Source of the DNA: Cladopsammia gracilis
Taxonomy: Eukaryota > Cnidaria > Anthozoa > Scleractinia > Dendrophylliidae
DNA length: 64,000 bases
Reading direction: 5' to 3'
Assembly: GCA_022457155.1 (NCBI GenBank)
Contig: JAJGOT010000167.1
Coordinates: 357,001-421,000 of the forward strand
The notes beneath the pieces were generated by a model that saw nothing but the letters and a program-made list of their open reading frames with translations, was not told the DNA's origin and did not search any database. Both the position numbers and the translations under genes were made by a program. Of the stretch, positions 33,701 through 52,080 are shown one piece after another. Each line of letters begins with the position of its first letter. The stretch's first letter is position 1.

Positions 33701-36700
33701 TATCAGCAGTAAGTTTTTTTATGTGGTGGCGATTATGATCACCAGCATAAGAATAATTTGCATACATACAAAAGGGTATTCATTCCTTGTTTTAGACATT
33801 TTTGAAAACAAACAGAAAGATGTGAAAATTTATCAAGAATTTAACTTGAAAGGATTTGGAACATGTCTGATAGATTCACATAAGAAGCAAACTTACTGTC
33901 ACATAAGTTCCACTTTTCAAGACATATTTAGGAGTGAATTTATAAACAATTGCTGGTTCACCGTCAACAGATCTTTCTACAGACCATCCACCAAGAGCAC
34001 AATCCTTAAAGGTACAAGGAACAACAAATATTAATAAAATAAACAAGACCTGTGCTAAGTAATCAACACTGTTGCTTAGGACACTATCCCAGTTGAAATG
34101 TGTTTTCATGATTATGGCCAGGAGCTTGCTTTAAGCTTACTTTATTATCATGAAATTGGAAGCAGTAGTTTGGAGATAAAGTGCAGGATTGCAAGGATTG
34201 AAGTGGATTTCAGTTCATGAAATTTGATTTATTGACAAGCAGTCATGAAATCAATCTTGCCATTCTTGTGAAATGTTGACCTTTTGGGCCATTATTTTGT
34301 CAGTTTAATTCATATCTCTATGCTTCTATCAGTTTTGGTGGTAGTTTCTTTCTTTATTAAATTCTGTTGAGTTTATCTGTGTTTATCGGCCATCACCACA
34401 TTTGGTGACGAGGATGGGATGTTACAAGACCATCATTCCTAGCGAACAGTCACTTCATATAATAGTCACGAAATGTCTCTTAAAGGCAAAACACTACATT
34501 CAAGATCGTAAAGTATAAGTTTAAAGCAAGCTCCTGGCCGTAATCATGAAAACATGATATTTCATCCAGGACAGTGACCCATCACATAATTCATAATAAC
34601 TATTTTAAAGCATTGTGCTGGTAACAGGTGGAAGAAGAACAATTTTTTCACAGTAAGTTCTCCCATATTTGTGGCTAGTCTTTCAATGATGACAGTAAAG
34701 ATACGTTCTGAAATATTCCTTAATAAAATCTCTTTTAATGGTCTGGAAGAAAAAAAAGAAAAGAAAAACAAAAAATAGTCATGATAAAAAACTTACTTTA
34801 GAACCACTGTTAAACAACTTGATATATTTGCCATCTGCATTTGCCTCCTTGATCTGAATATAACCTTGGTTTGAATACTTAGTTCCAATAGTTTCTTCCT
34901 CTGTTCGCACACGCTTGACAGAACGTCTACTTGACTGAGGAGAGGCCCCAAATACTGGTGATGCTGGTGGAGTGATGTGCAGCCTGAAAGGAGATGAATT
35001 GTCAACTTAAAAATACTCATTTTTATATCACATACAAATATAAAAACTTGATGATAAATGTCTACAAGGAGGCACAAGTTTCCAGAAAAAGTAACATACC
35101 CAGAATATACTTAAATAAAATGCCAACAGCCATAACTGGTTATGATAAAAAAACATAGCTTTCTCTCAGTCATCAGGCTTTATGAGTGTGAATAACTATC
35201 AGTATTTGGGAAATAATAGAGATGTAGTTACTAACTGCAGAGATTTTAGGTTTCAATGTTTGTACATGTATGTGAAGTTAGGCAGCTTCACAGACAATGT
35301 TTATATCCATGCACTCAACCCAAAAAAACTCTTTAAAACAGGATGTTGTTTTAATTCAATAAGCACTGTATGCACTGTATCAGCCTGCCAAACCTTGTCT
35401 CCTCTCCTTCAAGCATCTTTCTGTAAGTTAAGATCTCTAAGTCAAGTGCCGTCTTAACTCCCATCAGGTCTTCATAGTCTTTGAGCGCCTGATCAATTCT
35501 CTTACGCAGCTCTCTGATTTGAACATCTCGACTAGCAATAGCTTCATCAGCCCTTGTTTGGTCACCAGCTCGCAATTTTTCCAAATCTTCGATTCTCTGA
35601 ACCAGGCTTGCATTCTAGAAGAATTAATAATAGTTTCCAACAAACATTCAGTGTATTTTTAATGGTGTTGGAGTTGTTCATCACCTTTAATATTTGGACC
35701 CTGAAAGTTATCCCCAGTGTAACGCCATCCCTGCCATTTAGTTTTTTAGTCATGCATCACGTGATACATTGTTTTTTCATACAGGACTTTTAGAGCTCCT
35801 CTTTTTTAATGTGTATCTGCAGAGCCTCATTTAAATGAACTCTGTTGAAGTGGGAGAAAAGTGCAGAGAGGATTAAACCTCGCAAAAATTCAGAACTTGT
35901 TAAAACAAACATAAAAAGACAAATATTCTACATGTACCTTGGACTGCAACTGGCTCAACTCCGATTTGATATTTTCAACCGTCGTAGACAGAATTCTCTT
36001 TTCTTCTCTAATAGATGATAACTCTTCCACATCTTTGTCAGATGTCCTCTGCAACTCATCATACTAGAAAGAAAAGAAAAAATGAAAAAACAATTCTTCA
36101 AAGAACCAAATGCAACATGCACAATAACCAGTAACCATTAATGCACAACTCTCTCTGTGAGTTTTTAACCCGCGAATAAGCGGATGCATAATGACAAGTT
36201 ATCAGCAACGGTGGCTGAATTCACTCACTCACTCACTCCTTCCTTCAGCTGTAAACCTGGTGACGTAATGCTTTGTTACGAACGCATTTCGTAACAAGAA
36301 CAAAGTGAATCCAGCTATAACAATAACTAATTTGTTGTAAACGAATATAAACAACAATAAGCTTAAAGATGTTTTGCATTTGGAGTCTTTAATGCAACAT
36401 TAAACTCATCATCAATAGATGAGCTTGGGAGTTGGTGCCTTGGGCTTTATGCGATTTCAAGGCAAGCAGGGAGGTATCCATGGCAACGGGGCAAGTACAT
36501 ACATACATACATACATACTTTATTACCTTTCCCCAAAGGGGCTTTTCAAAGATTAAAACTAACTAACAAGAATAATCGAAAAATAACTAATTACATTATG
36601 ATCATAAATATAAATCGTATTTACAAATATAAATTGAATTACTTAAGTTAAGATTCTAAAAATTCCTTTAGAAGCTGCGATGATTCGATTAACAGCAAGG

Positions 36701-39700
36701 CAATGGTTCTAACAGGAGCAAAGATCGCTAAGACTCGTCAAGGATCCGCAAAGATCGCAAACGCTTGTATGTGATCTGCAAAGGTCAGCAAACGCCGTGC
36801 AGGACATGTACTGTTACGAGGCAAACCGCTGACTGCATAGACTCGAGTTTAACTTTGCCTGAATTGCATTTAGCCACATTTAAAATCAATCTAATAGGAT
36901 TTTTCAACAGAGACACACGTTTTGATGCATATCTTCCTTGAAATAACAAAATGTAGTGATCACTAAGCATGTGTTCCTCAGTGGTCAAGTGGTTTAGTAT
37001 CGGGCAAGGTACAAGTCCAGCTCTAGACCTTAATTTTTTTTCCTCGTTTTTTTTTCTTCTTCGGACTAGACATTATGAAAGTGATGTATTTTTTTTTTTT
37101 TTTTGCATTCGTCAAAAATCCTTACATTTAATTTTAAAAGATTATCGAACCGTGTCAGTGTGAAAACATAAGCTTACTGTAATATTGCGTTACGTGTTAG
37201 CATTTATTTACAGGTTGGCTCTTGGGAGCCTTTGATTCAAACTGTGTTGTGTTGTGTTTTTTGTGTTTCTTGGGAAACAGTGAATTTTGTTTCCCCTTGA
37301 ATCTCGATGATTCTCGGGAAACAAAATTCACTGTTTCCTTTCTTGGCAGGTTGTTTAACTGTAAATCACAGATACTTTGTATATTTATACAGTGTACCTT
37401 AGAACTGTAAAGGTTGTCAGTTTCATCTCTGTACTGCTTAGCTTCAGTATCATACAATTCTCTTAGTTCCTGTAGCTTTTCCTTCAATATTCCTTCATAT
37501 CGTGACTTGGTATCTGACTCAATTCTGATGTGCTGTGACTCCACACTTTGCAGTTGAGAGCGGATCTCAAGAATTTCCTAAACAAAAAAAAAAAAAAACA
37601 AGTTTAACTGGTTTCTTTACTTAGTAAGGCAGTCCCCCTTTTTTCGAATGCATTTCGTATTTTGGGTTGGATTAAAAAAAAAATCTAAAAATAAATCAGG
37701 AGCAATCTGGAGCTAGAAGGCCCGGTACCCAAGCATCATTGCCATGGAGCCTGGAAACAACGAGACGTGGTTACAAAATTAACATGGCAGCAATGGAGGA
37801 AGAAAAGATCGATGTCGTGGTGAAACTCGGCCAAGAAAAGCAAAAACAATGTTTCAGATTTCACTAGGTTATTTATGCCTTCCTCATAACTTTTTTTTTT
37901 GAAAACGCAAAAATATGGGTCGGTGGGACGACGGTAAACGGAGAAAAAAAAAGGGGACAGCCTAACAGTAACTTAAATAATGTGTAATGTTCAAGAGCAA
38001 TTTTCAATAGAGTAATCACTCTGGCCAATCAAAAGACACCCAGACAAACCAATGGCACTGTTGGTTTTGGTTTCAGCTTTAGGATTGATTGTTCAAAGAG
38101 TGGACACACAGCATGATTTTGTTGCATGAGATATTGCATCACATCTCTGGGCCCTACATAATAATATTGTGACCATGATTTGTATTTTCATTGGAGATGT
38201 ACAATTAATGCAACCATTTCAAACACTTTACCTTGTGGTACATTTCCTTTTTAAAATTGAGTTCCTCATCCTTGGACTGGAGTTTGTTATCTAAGTCCAC
38301 TCTGGTCAGTGTCTCTTGTTCCAGTGCATATTTTGCAGACTCCAGAGCATCCTTCAGTTCTTGGCACTCTTTCCTTAACTCTTGCACGACAGACTCAAGA
38401 TTCCTGGCTTCCTGGTTTACAATAACCAGCTGCCCTTCTTTGTCAGACAGTTTTCTCTGGGCTGCTTTTAAGGCATCCTCAGTCTTCTTATGTGCTGCGA
38501 CTTCCTTATCAAGCCTTTCAAAATTTTAAACAAAAATTGACACTCCACAACCACAGGTTTTCAACTCTTTGAATATCCAAACCTCCTGATTTTTTTGGTA
38601 GACATTTACAAATCGATAACCAAAATTAAGAAATTTCTGGTCACCAAAACAATAATCTACAATCTAACTCTAACAATGGACATAACTGTCCATGATTAAA
38701 TACAATCTGCACTCTTCGTCCCATTGTTTCTTTGGACAGAAAAACTTTACTCCGATATTGTCCCTTTCCACTCGGGTGTGGTCAGATAGGTTCCAGGAGG
38801 AACCAAAAAATGCTGGGAAATCCTGGCTGTGTTACAGGGGAGGGGGTAGAGTAGTCGTGTCCAAAATTATATTGCTTCACGTTACAGGAAATGGGCTTAG
38901 TGTCAGCCTTAATCAGTCGATCTCTTGGATGAGGGACTGGAACAATTTAAGTGACTCTGTGATTGAATCCAATTCATATGATGGCTTCAAACGAGCCACA
39001 AGCAATTTGCAACGAGAGTATAGATCATTTATTATGTGTATTGTTTAATATTAATTCAATTCTACTTGCTATTTACTATGTAACTGCTGTGAGCTTCAGC
39101 TGACCCCATCTATGTAACGGGAAACTGATTATAGATTAAATTTTTAGATGTAGACGAGACACAGCCTTGCATAAATTTGAATGTTGAGACTCTTAAGAGT
39201 TTCCAGGTTTGTTAATGTCCACTTATAAGTTTACATAATGGGTGTTGACTGTCTCATATTGATAGTTACATAGTAACAATAGGTGTATGTTCTTAATTAA
39301 TTCATAAATGTGAATCATTCATATAAAGTCTATGTCTGTATGGATATAAGCAACAGACAACTTTGTCAGTCTGACTTGCACTAATGAAGAAGAGTCTTTC
39401 ATTTGAGTTTCATTGTTATGCCAGCAGTCAGTTTTGCATTTTAAGTTTGGTAAGAGATGATGTTGTTCAAGAGACTTGTATAGTTTTATCAGCTTTGCCT
39501 TTACCATAGTACTGTTTGATGGATTGGTGATTTGGCAAAACTGTAGAACACCGGGCCACTTGTTTGCATCTCATTGAGTAAGGGCCTGTTTATATGGTCT
39601 CGGGTACCAAACAAGTAAGTGAAAAGTTAGCTCGGCCAGGGTAACTCGGGGGGAGAGTGGTCTCGGGTACCCGAGACCATATAAACAGGCCCTAAGAATG

Positions 39701-41014
39701 TATCCTTTTGTTTTCAAATGTTTCATTCTATAAAACATTTAGGGATATGCAAATAAGTGGCCGGGTATTGTAAAATCGCTCCAGTGATTTTATAACTTAG
39801 TTTGGTCACAATAGAAATGCTTCAATGCTAAACAAACACGTCTGTGTTTTATTTTTGTAGATTTGCTAAAACTTACATATTTCCTACATGTAGATAACAA
39901 AACTTCTTTTATACAGAGCATCTATATTTTGTTGGAGAGTGTAGTCAAAATCTGACAAGTTACTATTGACATATTTAATGATTTAAATCTGAAAATTGCC
40001 TTGGCTACAGAATTTGAGACTATTTGAGCTTTCAGCCGCTTTTTCGCCCTACCACAGGGCTAAATTTGAGGCCGGATCTGTGGAATGTCTGCTTCAAATA
40101 TTAATGTAGAAATAGATGTTGATTCGAAATTCTAAAAGATGCAAGGACGGTGTTTTAGTGTTTTTAGTTTGTGCGACGCCAGGAACCACCCATCCTCACA
40201 CAATTTCTTTTGTAATTATTTTAAATTCCTCGCAGACAGCGTGAAATGTATGTCAGAAGGTTCCAACGTGCGAGGAATTATTTGTAGACGGATAGTGATT
40301 ATAAATGATTCAATAAAATCGCCACGATTTCTTGGGTTTTAAATAGGTTATATTCCACATAAATACATTAAATAATTATTCAACCGGGACAAAAGGTTAG
40401 GTAAAATAGGCTCTTATGTTCTATTTCACAAGCTCTGTACACGTGCCATTGGTTCTAGAATGTTATATGATATTTAAGCTTATACCTTAAACGAAAAAAA
40501 AACGCGACCTGCTGGTTACAATTTATCAAAACAAACTGAAAGATCAATCAAATATGAAAAGCAGCTACATAAGATTGTAAATAATTCGGCTCGTTTCGTT
40601 GTGTAAAGCGTAGTATTCCCGGGAGAGCAATATTATAAGTGAAGGCCAATTATACACTTACTTCTTCTCGTATTCATCTGCCAATGCGGCGTTCTTGCGA
40701 TTCTCAATCTGTTCGCGTGCTTTTTCCTTGGCGGTCTCATCTAGCAGCCTCCTCGCATCAGCCAGTTCCGTTTCAAACATATTTCTGACGCTATCGACCT
40801 CTGTTTGTGTCCGTGTTCTTGTCAAAGTGATCTCAGCCGTCAATTTGCTGTTCGCTTCTTCTAAAGACCTCACTCGATCGATGTACACAGCAAGGCGATC
40901 GTTCAGATGTTGTAGCTCTTCTTTCTCTTGTAGTCGTGTCATCTTGGAGGGAGAAGCTGCTCCAAGTCTCTCTGAGGATGCCGGAGTGCGGGGTGAAGTC
41001 GCTGTTGTAGCCAT
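30728..41014 (-). CDS. LMN: Nuclear lamin (B-type-like), complete, 10 exons
   Basis: An intermediate-filament protein of the nuclear lamina. Exons (minus): 41014-40662, 38514-38232, 37577-37398, 36063-35938, 35614-35394, 34983-34797, 34004-33897, 32599-32480, 31215-31129, 30760-30728; all phases agree, giving 565 aa. Head residues 1-29 have Ser/Thr-Pro sites. The rod (about 30-388) opens with [17 protein letters not shown] and closes with [16 protein letters not shown]; its length fits the long lamin-type coil 1B. A nuclear localisation signal SRRSVKRVR lies at about 406-414. The Ig-like lamin tail domain (about 428-530) has [16 protein letters not shown] and [16 protein letters not shown]. 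The last exon encodes only 11 codons, ending in the prenylation box CIIQ. The start at 41014 gives [11 protein letters not shown]; an upstream in-frame ATG at 41065 is less likely. Exon 8 must stop before GTTTGT at 32479; read-through would give an acidic tail. Confidence 0.95.
32654..33056. mobile_element. hAT-like MITE with TTCAAGGACTTTTCAAG repeats
   Basis: Ends ATGGGTCGTACAA and TTGTACGAACCAT are inverted. The flanks are CTGATTAC (32646-32653) and GTGATTAC (33057-33064), an 8-bp duplication with one mismatch, as expected for hAT transposition. The interior has several direct AAATTCAAGGACTTTTCAAG repeats. It lies in lamin intron 7. Confidence 0.78.
34079..34578. mobile_element. MITE with GGCCAGGAGCTTGCTTTAA inner termini
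   Basis: The left arm (GTTTTCATGATTATGGCCAG then GAGCTTGCTTTAA) is complementary to the right arm (TTAAAGCAAGCTCCTGGCCG then TAATCATGAAAAC) over about 55 bp. A related end occurs at 57193-57255, and an internal block (CTGGATTGCAAGGATGGAAG) at 54960. It lies in lamin intron 6, between exons 7 and 6. Confidence 0.72.
36190..37175 (+). repeat. Repeat family X, copy B, split by a nested insertion
   Basis: 36190-36415 and 36880-37175 together match the copy at 1685-2215. The intervening 465 bp is absent from that copy and contains an (ATAC)n tract at 36497-36518, so it is a later insertion. ACATTAAA/ACATTTAAA at the junctions may be a target duplication. The region lies in lamin intron 3. A CCTCAGTGGTCAAGTGGTTT stretch near 36975 resembles a tRNA-like A box. 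Confidence 0.7.
38690..39060 (+). pseudogene. SINE-like block and LINE C-terminal fragment in lamin intron 1
   Basis: 38715-38850 resembles the body of the SINE at 45652-45905 (TTTGGACAGAAA.ACTTTACTCC..TTGTCC..CCACTC.GGTGTG). It is followed by an open frame giving [18 protein letters not shown] and FKRATS, a typical end of CR1/L2-like LINE ORFs, which stops at 39046-39048. Both pieces are truncated. Confidence 0.6.
39582..39692. mobile_element. Short palindromic MITE (TAA target duplication)
   Basis: Ends GGGCCTGTTTATATGGTCTC then GGGTACC, and the exact complement GGTACCCGAGACCATATAAA then CAGGCCC, are separated by about 55 bp. TAA flanks both sides (39579-39581, 39693-39695). The size, GGG ends and 3-bp TAA duplication fit a PIF/Harbinger-type MITE. 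It lies in lamin intron 1. Confidence 0.85.
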
Positions 41015-41746
41015 TTTAGAAAGCAAGCTAAACTCGGAGCAAAACGAAGTTACAACAGCAAGCAAAGAAGTGGAAAGTCAAGAAAGCCCGCTCAAACCTT
41101 CTCAAGTTTTGGCGGTTCTTTCATGACACGTGACGTGAGTTGGCCAATAAGAATACGCGTCCTTTGCTAAATTCTATCTTAGCAAATAAATGATTGGTTG
41201 AATTTGAGGCGTGACTCGTTTTATTCATGTCACGTATTTTATGCAGAAATAAATACTTTCATGCAGTAACTTATTTATATCTTTACACAAACTATTGTCC
41301 TGTTAATTAACGCCCTAACAATTCAATTCATTTGGTTTGGTTCCAGAGTTTTTCCTATAACACCTAATAGTACATAGTCAGTATTATAAAAAGGCAATGC
41401 AAGCCACGCCCAAGCGAGAAGGCCCTATGTGACACTGAACACGAAAGAGATACCGCAACAGGTCACGCTCAAGAGAAGGTAAGCAAAAAATGGCGTTTCT
41501 GTTTTTTCTTTTCTTCATTGATGATTATAAAAATATAATTACTCCTGTGCAATTCTTCGTGGAAAACACCAAAGAATAGTGCGCGAGGTAAAAACAACAA
41601 CAACAACATTATTCTTTTTAAAACCCGGAGAAAAGCAACATACTAAGACCTCTACTAATGTCGAGTCAAACAAAAACAACAACAACAAAAAAAAAAAAAC
41701 CGAGCGGAAAAACGTGGGATGGGACAAAAATAATCTTTGCATAAGG

Positions 41747-41748
<2 letters not shown>

Positions 41749-41820
<72 letters not shown>
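41749..41820. repeat. (CA)n microsatellite, about 72 bp
   Basis: An almost pure CACACA tract starts 16 bases beyond the splice donor of the orphan lamin-type exon (on that exon's strand it reads (GT)n). The open frames across it on both strands are artefacts. Confidence 0.95.
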
Positions 41821-41822
<2 letters not shown>

Positions 41823-41835
41823 AAGTTACACGTAC

Positions 41836-42038
41836 CGCGTATTCTCTTTAAGCCTATTGTTTTCGTCTTCCAAACTCCTGACTTTTTCTATGTAGGCGGC
41901 AAAGCGATCATTTAGACGTTTAAGTTCCTCTCTTTCTTTAGCCAAATTCATCTTACTTTGGGATGTGTTCCGCAAAAGTTGTTCTACTGAACGAGAATTC
42001 CGTGTGGCGTTTGCCGGATATTTTGACGCGGAAGACAT
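41836..42038 (-). CDS. Orphan lamin/intermediate-filament first exon (partial)
   Basis: From the ATG at 42038 the frame encodes a short head (MSSASKYPANATRNSRS) and the lamin coil 1A consensus (EREELKRLNDRFAAYIEKVR then SLEDENNRLKENT), clearly paralogous to lamin exon 1. A good splice donor GCG|GTACGT follows at 41836, leaving a phase-2 junction. No second exon of its own is visible before lamin exon 1 begins 800 bp further down. It could be (a) an alternative first exon of the lamin gene, since its phase equals that of lamin exon 1 and it could join lamin exon 2 at 38514 while dropping roughly 45 coil residues, or (b) the remnant of a tandem lamin duplicate. The sequence does not decide. The head has lost the SPSK-like motif of the main lamin. 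Confidence 0.7.
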
Positions 42039-42889
42039 GATTTCAGATAGCACACTTTAAAATAAGAACAAAAAGAAAATTCAAACGTACATTAGATAAA
42101 AATTCAAGATACATTCTCAAACTTATTGGTTTTCTCCATTTGTGGTCAGAAATGTTGTTAAGACAACTCACCTACAATAACCGTCGCTCTCACATTGATG
42201 CATGCTTCGAACAATCTTACTTTTTAATTAGCTAATTAATTTTACTTCATGAAAAGGGCAACGTAAATAATTTTATACTGTTTGATTCTTTGTTTCCTTT
42301 TTTTTAGTTTAAACGGAAAATATAATCGGAAGCTAAAAACATTGATTGTGATCAGAACTGTACTTAACGATAATCAGAGGCATTTTCAATATGAAATGAA
42401 GTCGTATTTGATTGTTCGATCCAGCGCGCGAGGACAACATGTCTCGCCCCAGGCCGTTGTAGTTCGTTGGCAAAGCGGGAGCAAATATTGGGAACGGGGG
42501 GCTTCACGGGGAAAAAGGCATCCGTTCCACAACTCCCTACGCATCGTGGCAGAACATGGGGTGTCGCCTGGGTATAAAGCATAATAGCTTGCCTGTACTG
42601 CTCTAACATGTTGCTCTGACTGCTGCTACAGAAATGGAGTAGAAATTTTGATGCGCAAGGAGAGAAAAAGAATGGAAAGAGGAAAAGCGTTCCAGTCCTG
42701 AAACGTTTACCGGCTTGAAACCTCTATCATGAATGACTGACCGACACTTCACTTGTAGTTCAACTTTCCTAAAAAGCAGGGACTTAACCGCGTGTTCGAC
42801 CACAACACTCAACATATGAAGTTCTGCGAACAACGCCAGAGGCGGCGGAGCGTTTTGAAACGTGGGGAGCTCATCGTACACCCCTACTA
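42039..42889. other. Gene-free stretch
   Basis: Open frames on both strands (42282-42584 plus, 42929-42364 minus) have no recognised domain. Some may be decayed parts of the adjacent hAT element. The region just above 42038 would be the promoter of the orphan lamin-type exon. Confidence 0.35.
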
Positions 42890-43170
42890 AAATTTCCCAA
42901 AATGTCCTTTGCGTAGTTCCTTGGCACAAGCAAACCTATTTGCAATCTAAACAGTGTCCAGTGTATCTGTAATCGATTTGTGACAATGCATAAGTAGGCA
43001 GTTGTTCAGACGACCCTTCATGGTGCTTCTTATTTCTTTCTTATTATGACTTCTTTTTCTGATGGAAATACCGGGTATAAATAAAGTTATCTGTTCTATT
43101 CTCTTATTCTAGGTAGTTCTTGAGTCGTCGGAGGGCAGAAAATGTACGCTCTGAAGTCGCCGATGTCATA
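42890..43170 (-). pseudogene. hAT-family transposase C-terminal relic
   Basis: The minus strand reads PMTSATSERTFSALRRLK then NYLE at about 43170-43109, the start of the hAT C-terminal dimerisation region. After a stop/frame change it resumes with MKGRLNNCLLMHCHKSITDT, an in-frame TAG, then IANRFACAKELRKGHFGKF. Both blocks match the end of hAT transposases of the zinc-finger/dimerisation type. In-frame stops and loss of the rest make it non-functional. Confidence 0.75.
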
Positions 43171-43908
43171 GGTAATGTCAAATACAACCTTTTCGGCACC
43201 GAAACGTAGGTAGCCCCCAAATTTTCGTTTTGGGGGCTACAGCCCTCAACTCCCCCCCCCCCCCCCCCCGTACCCTAACCCTCCCCCCAGCGCCCCTGCT
43301 CCGATGCCTATGAACGCACAAAGCTGCATAAACTGTATTGCGGAAGGGAAATAGAGTTTATTTTAGATACAAACTGATTAATAACCGTTAACAAATAGCA
43401 GCCGAGGTACAGGTAAGATTTTTATTTAAAAAGAACTTGTTGAGCAAACTTATTCGTTAATGATTTACATAAATACTGTACAAATCACTTATAAACTGCT
43501 CTCATCAAAAGATGGCCACATCTCTAACGCGGTAGCGAGTTTGTTCTCTTTATTAAGTGTGGACAAGAACATCAAGTTAAGGTTTGTTTGCAGTGATTCA
43601 CTAGGTAGTCGTATCAACGCGGCACTGTATTTGTCTGGTTTTACTGCATTTTATATAACTTAACACCATCCAGCGATGCCAATGATGTGACTTTTCGTTT
43701 TTTTGGTGAGCCGGCGTCATTGTTCGACTTCCATTCACACTCTCCACAGGTTAATAAACTTTTGCAAAGGAACCTTCATGTACTGACAAACTGAGATTAT
43801 CGTTTTTATACTTTGTCGCACAGTGTTTCAAACTTCGCAATCACTCATCCTAACTGAGGGTCTGTTGTACAAGCTTGCTACACGGATGTATGTCCATTTA
43901 CGTTTCCT

Positions 43909-50690
<6,782 letters not shown>

Positions 50691-50830
50691 TTTGTTTTCA
50701 TGATTATGGGCTGCGGTTGGCCTGGGTACTAATAAATTACTTTTAGAGACCAGCCCCCAGGAGTGATTCGCTAAGAAAACAATAGATTTGTCCGCTGGGA
50801 TAGGGTTTAGGGATAGGGACATTGTTCAAG

Positions 50831-51110
50831 TGATATACAGCTGTTTCGAGAAAGGTTGTCGGAAAAAGTGTAAAAGTGCACGCGACAATCCAGAAAGGTA
50901 TTGTGGGTAGTCATCCACGCTATATCCTAAAAAGTCATATATCCCAATGGCCCGCCATCTAAGATCGTCCATGTACGGACGAGGCATCGCGGGTTTCATG
51001 AATTTATTTGACCTGTTAAAATTCATTGATCATATCCCATGTTATTTTTCGAGAGTCGCGTGCACTTTTGCGCTTTTTTTCCGACAACCTTTCTCGAAAC
51101 AGCTGTATCA
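50831..51110. mobile_element. Foldback MITE upstream of CDK7
   Basis: The left arm ATACAGCTGTTTCGAGAAAG then GTTGTCGGAAAAA.. is complementary to the right arm ..TTTTTTTCCGACAACC then TTTCTCGAAACAGCTGTAT. Matching inner blocks (GTGCACGCGA, TCGCGTGCAC) extend the arms to about 55 bp. It begins about 140 bp upstream of the CDK7 start codon, so it may overlap its promoter. No clear target duplication. Confidence 0.75.
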
Positions 51111-51149
51111 ATTTTATCGTTCGCCAATCACAGACATCGTTTGGACAGC

Positions 51150-51300
51150 TACGATACGAAAAAAAGCAAGTGACACACTCGAACACCTACCCCGGCCCGC
51201 GGCCTGGCCAGTACCTTACGCATGCGCAAAGCCATATCACCCGGGCAGTGGCAGCCATGGACAGCTGCCGTCCTGGTTAGGACTCAGCAGCATGGCATAG
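51150..51300 (+). repeat. Dispersed repeat Y, copy 2
   Basis: Similar to 28255-28375 on the opposite strand over about 120-140 bp, with substitutions and small indels. One frame in both copies keeps a Tyr-His-Pro-x-Ser-Gly-Ser-His-Gly-Gln-Leu run. This could reflect a shared source sequence, and I do not claim a protein. GC content is higher than in the surroundings. Confidence 0.6.
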
Positions 51301-51540
51301 CCAGGCAGGATCTCACATAAGATCATCGACAACTACGACCCCGCTCAAAAGGAGAAGCATTGTTGGCGCTACACGAGGCGACCGTGGTTCAGGGCGACTG
51401 AATTTTATTATTATTATTATTGGGTTTTTCTTTTATTTGTATTTGTCACGAGCAGTACACACGAGGTGACTTGTGCAGAAAAATTTTGATTTAAAAAATT
51501 GGCCTTTGATTGGTTAATTCTTTAATTTGGTGACAGTGAC

Positions 51541-52080
51541 TTACTAGTTGACCTGTGTGTGCCGACCTTTTACTTTACTAGTTGACCCGTGTGTGCCGAC
51601 CTTTTACTTTACTAGTTGACCCGTGTGTGCCGACCTTTTACTTTACTAGTTGACCCGTGTGTGCCGACCTTTTACTTTACTAGTTGACCCGTGTGTGCCG
51701 ACCTTTTACTTTACAAGTTGACCCGTGTGTGCCGACCTTTTACTTTACTAGTTGACCCGTGTGTGCCGACCTTTTACTTTACTAGTTGACCCGTGTGTGC
51801 CGACCTTTTACTTTACAAGTTGACCCGTGTGTGCCGACCTTTTACTTTACTAGTTGACCTGTGTGCCGACCTTTTACTTTACTAGTTGACCCGTGTGTGC
51901 CGACCTTTTACTTTACTAGTTGACCCGTGTGTGCCGACCTTTTACTTTACTAGTTGACCCGTGTGTGCCGACCTTTTACTTTACTAGTTGACCCGTGTGT
52001 GCCGACCTTTTACTTTACTAGTTGACCCGTGTGTGCCGACCTTTTACTTTACTAGTTGACCCGTATGTGCCGACCTTTTA
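51541..52080. repeat. 34-bp minisatellite, about 16 units
   Basis: The unit ACTAGTTGACCCGTGTGTGC then CGACCTTTTACTTT is repeated with very few changes (an occasional ACAAG, one shortened unit near 51855). It lies between the 5' end of CDK7 and the 3' end of DNAAF4. There is no spacer variation, so it is not a CRISPR array. Confidence 0.95.

Noticed and set aside
34562..34771. Possible extra lamin exon between exons 6 and 7
   Set aside because: The sequence belongs in part to the inverted-repeat element at 34079-34578. Exons 6 and 7 already join in phase with continuous lamin-tail homology.
41539..41851. Open frames of 90 and 93 codons on both strands
   Set aside because: They run through the (CA)n tract and encode alternating dipeptides, so they are repeat artefacts.
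42364..42929. Two minus-strand open frames considered as part of a transposase
   Set aside because: Unlike 42890-43170, these frames show no hAT motif that I can recognise, so the relic call was kept to the supported part.
51541..52080. Regular repeats considered as a CRISPR array
   Set aside because: Units are contiguous with no unique spacers, in a eukaryotic intergenic region. It is a minisatellite.
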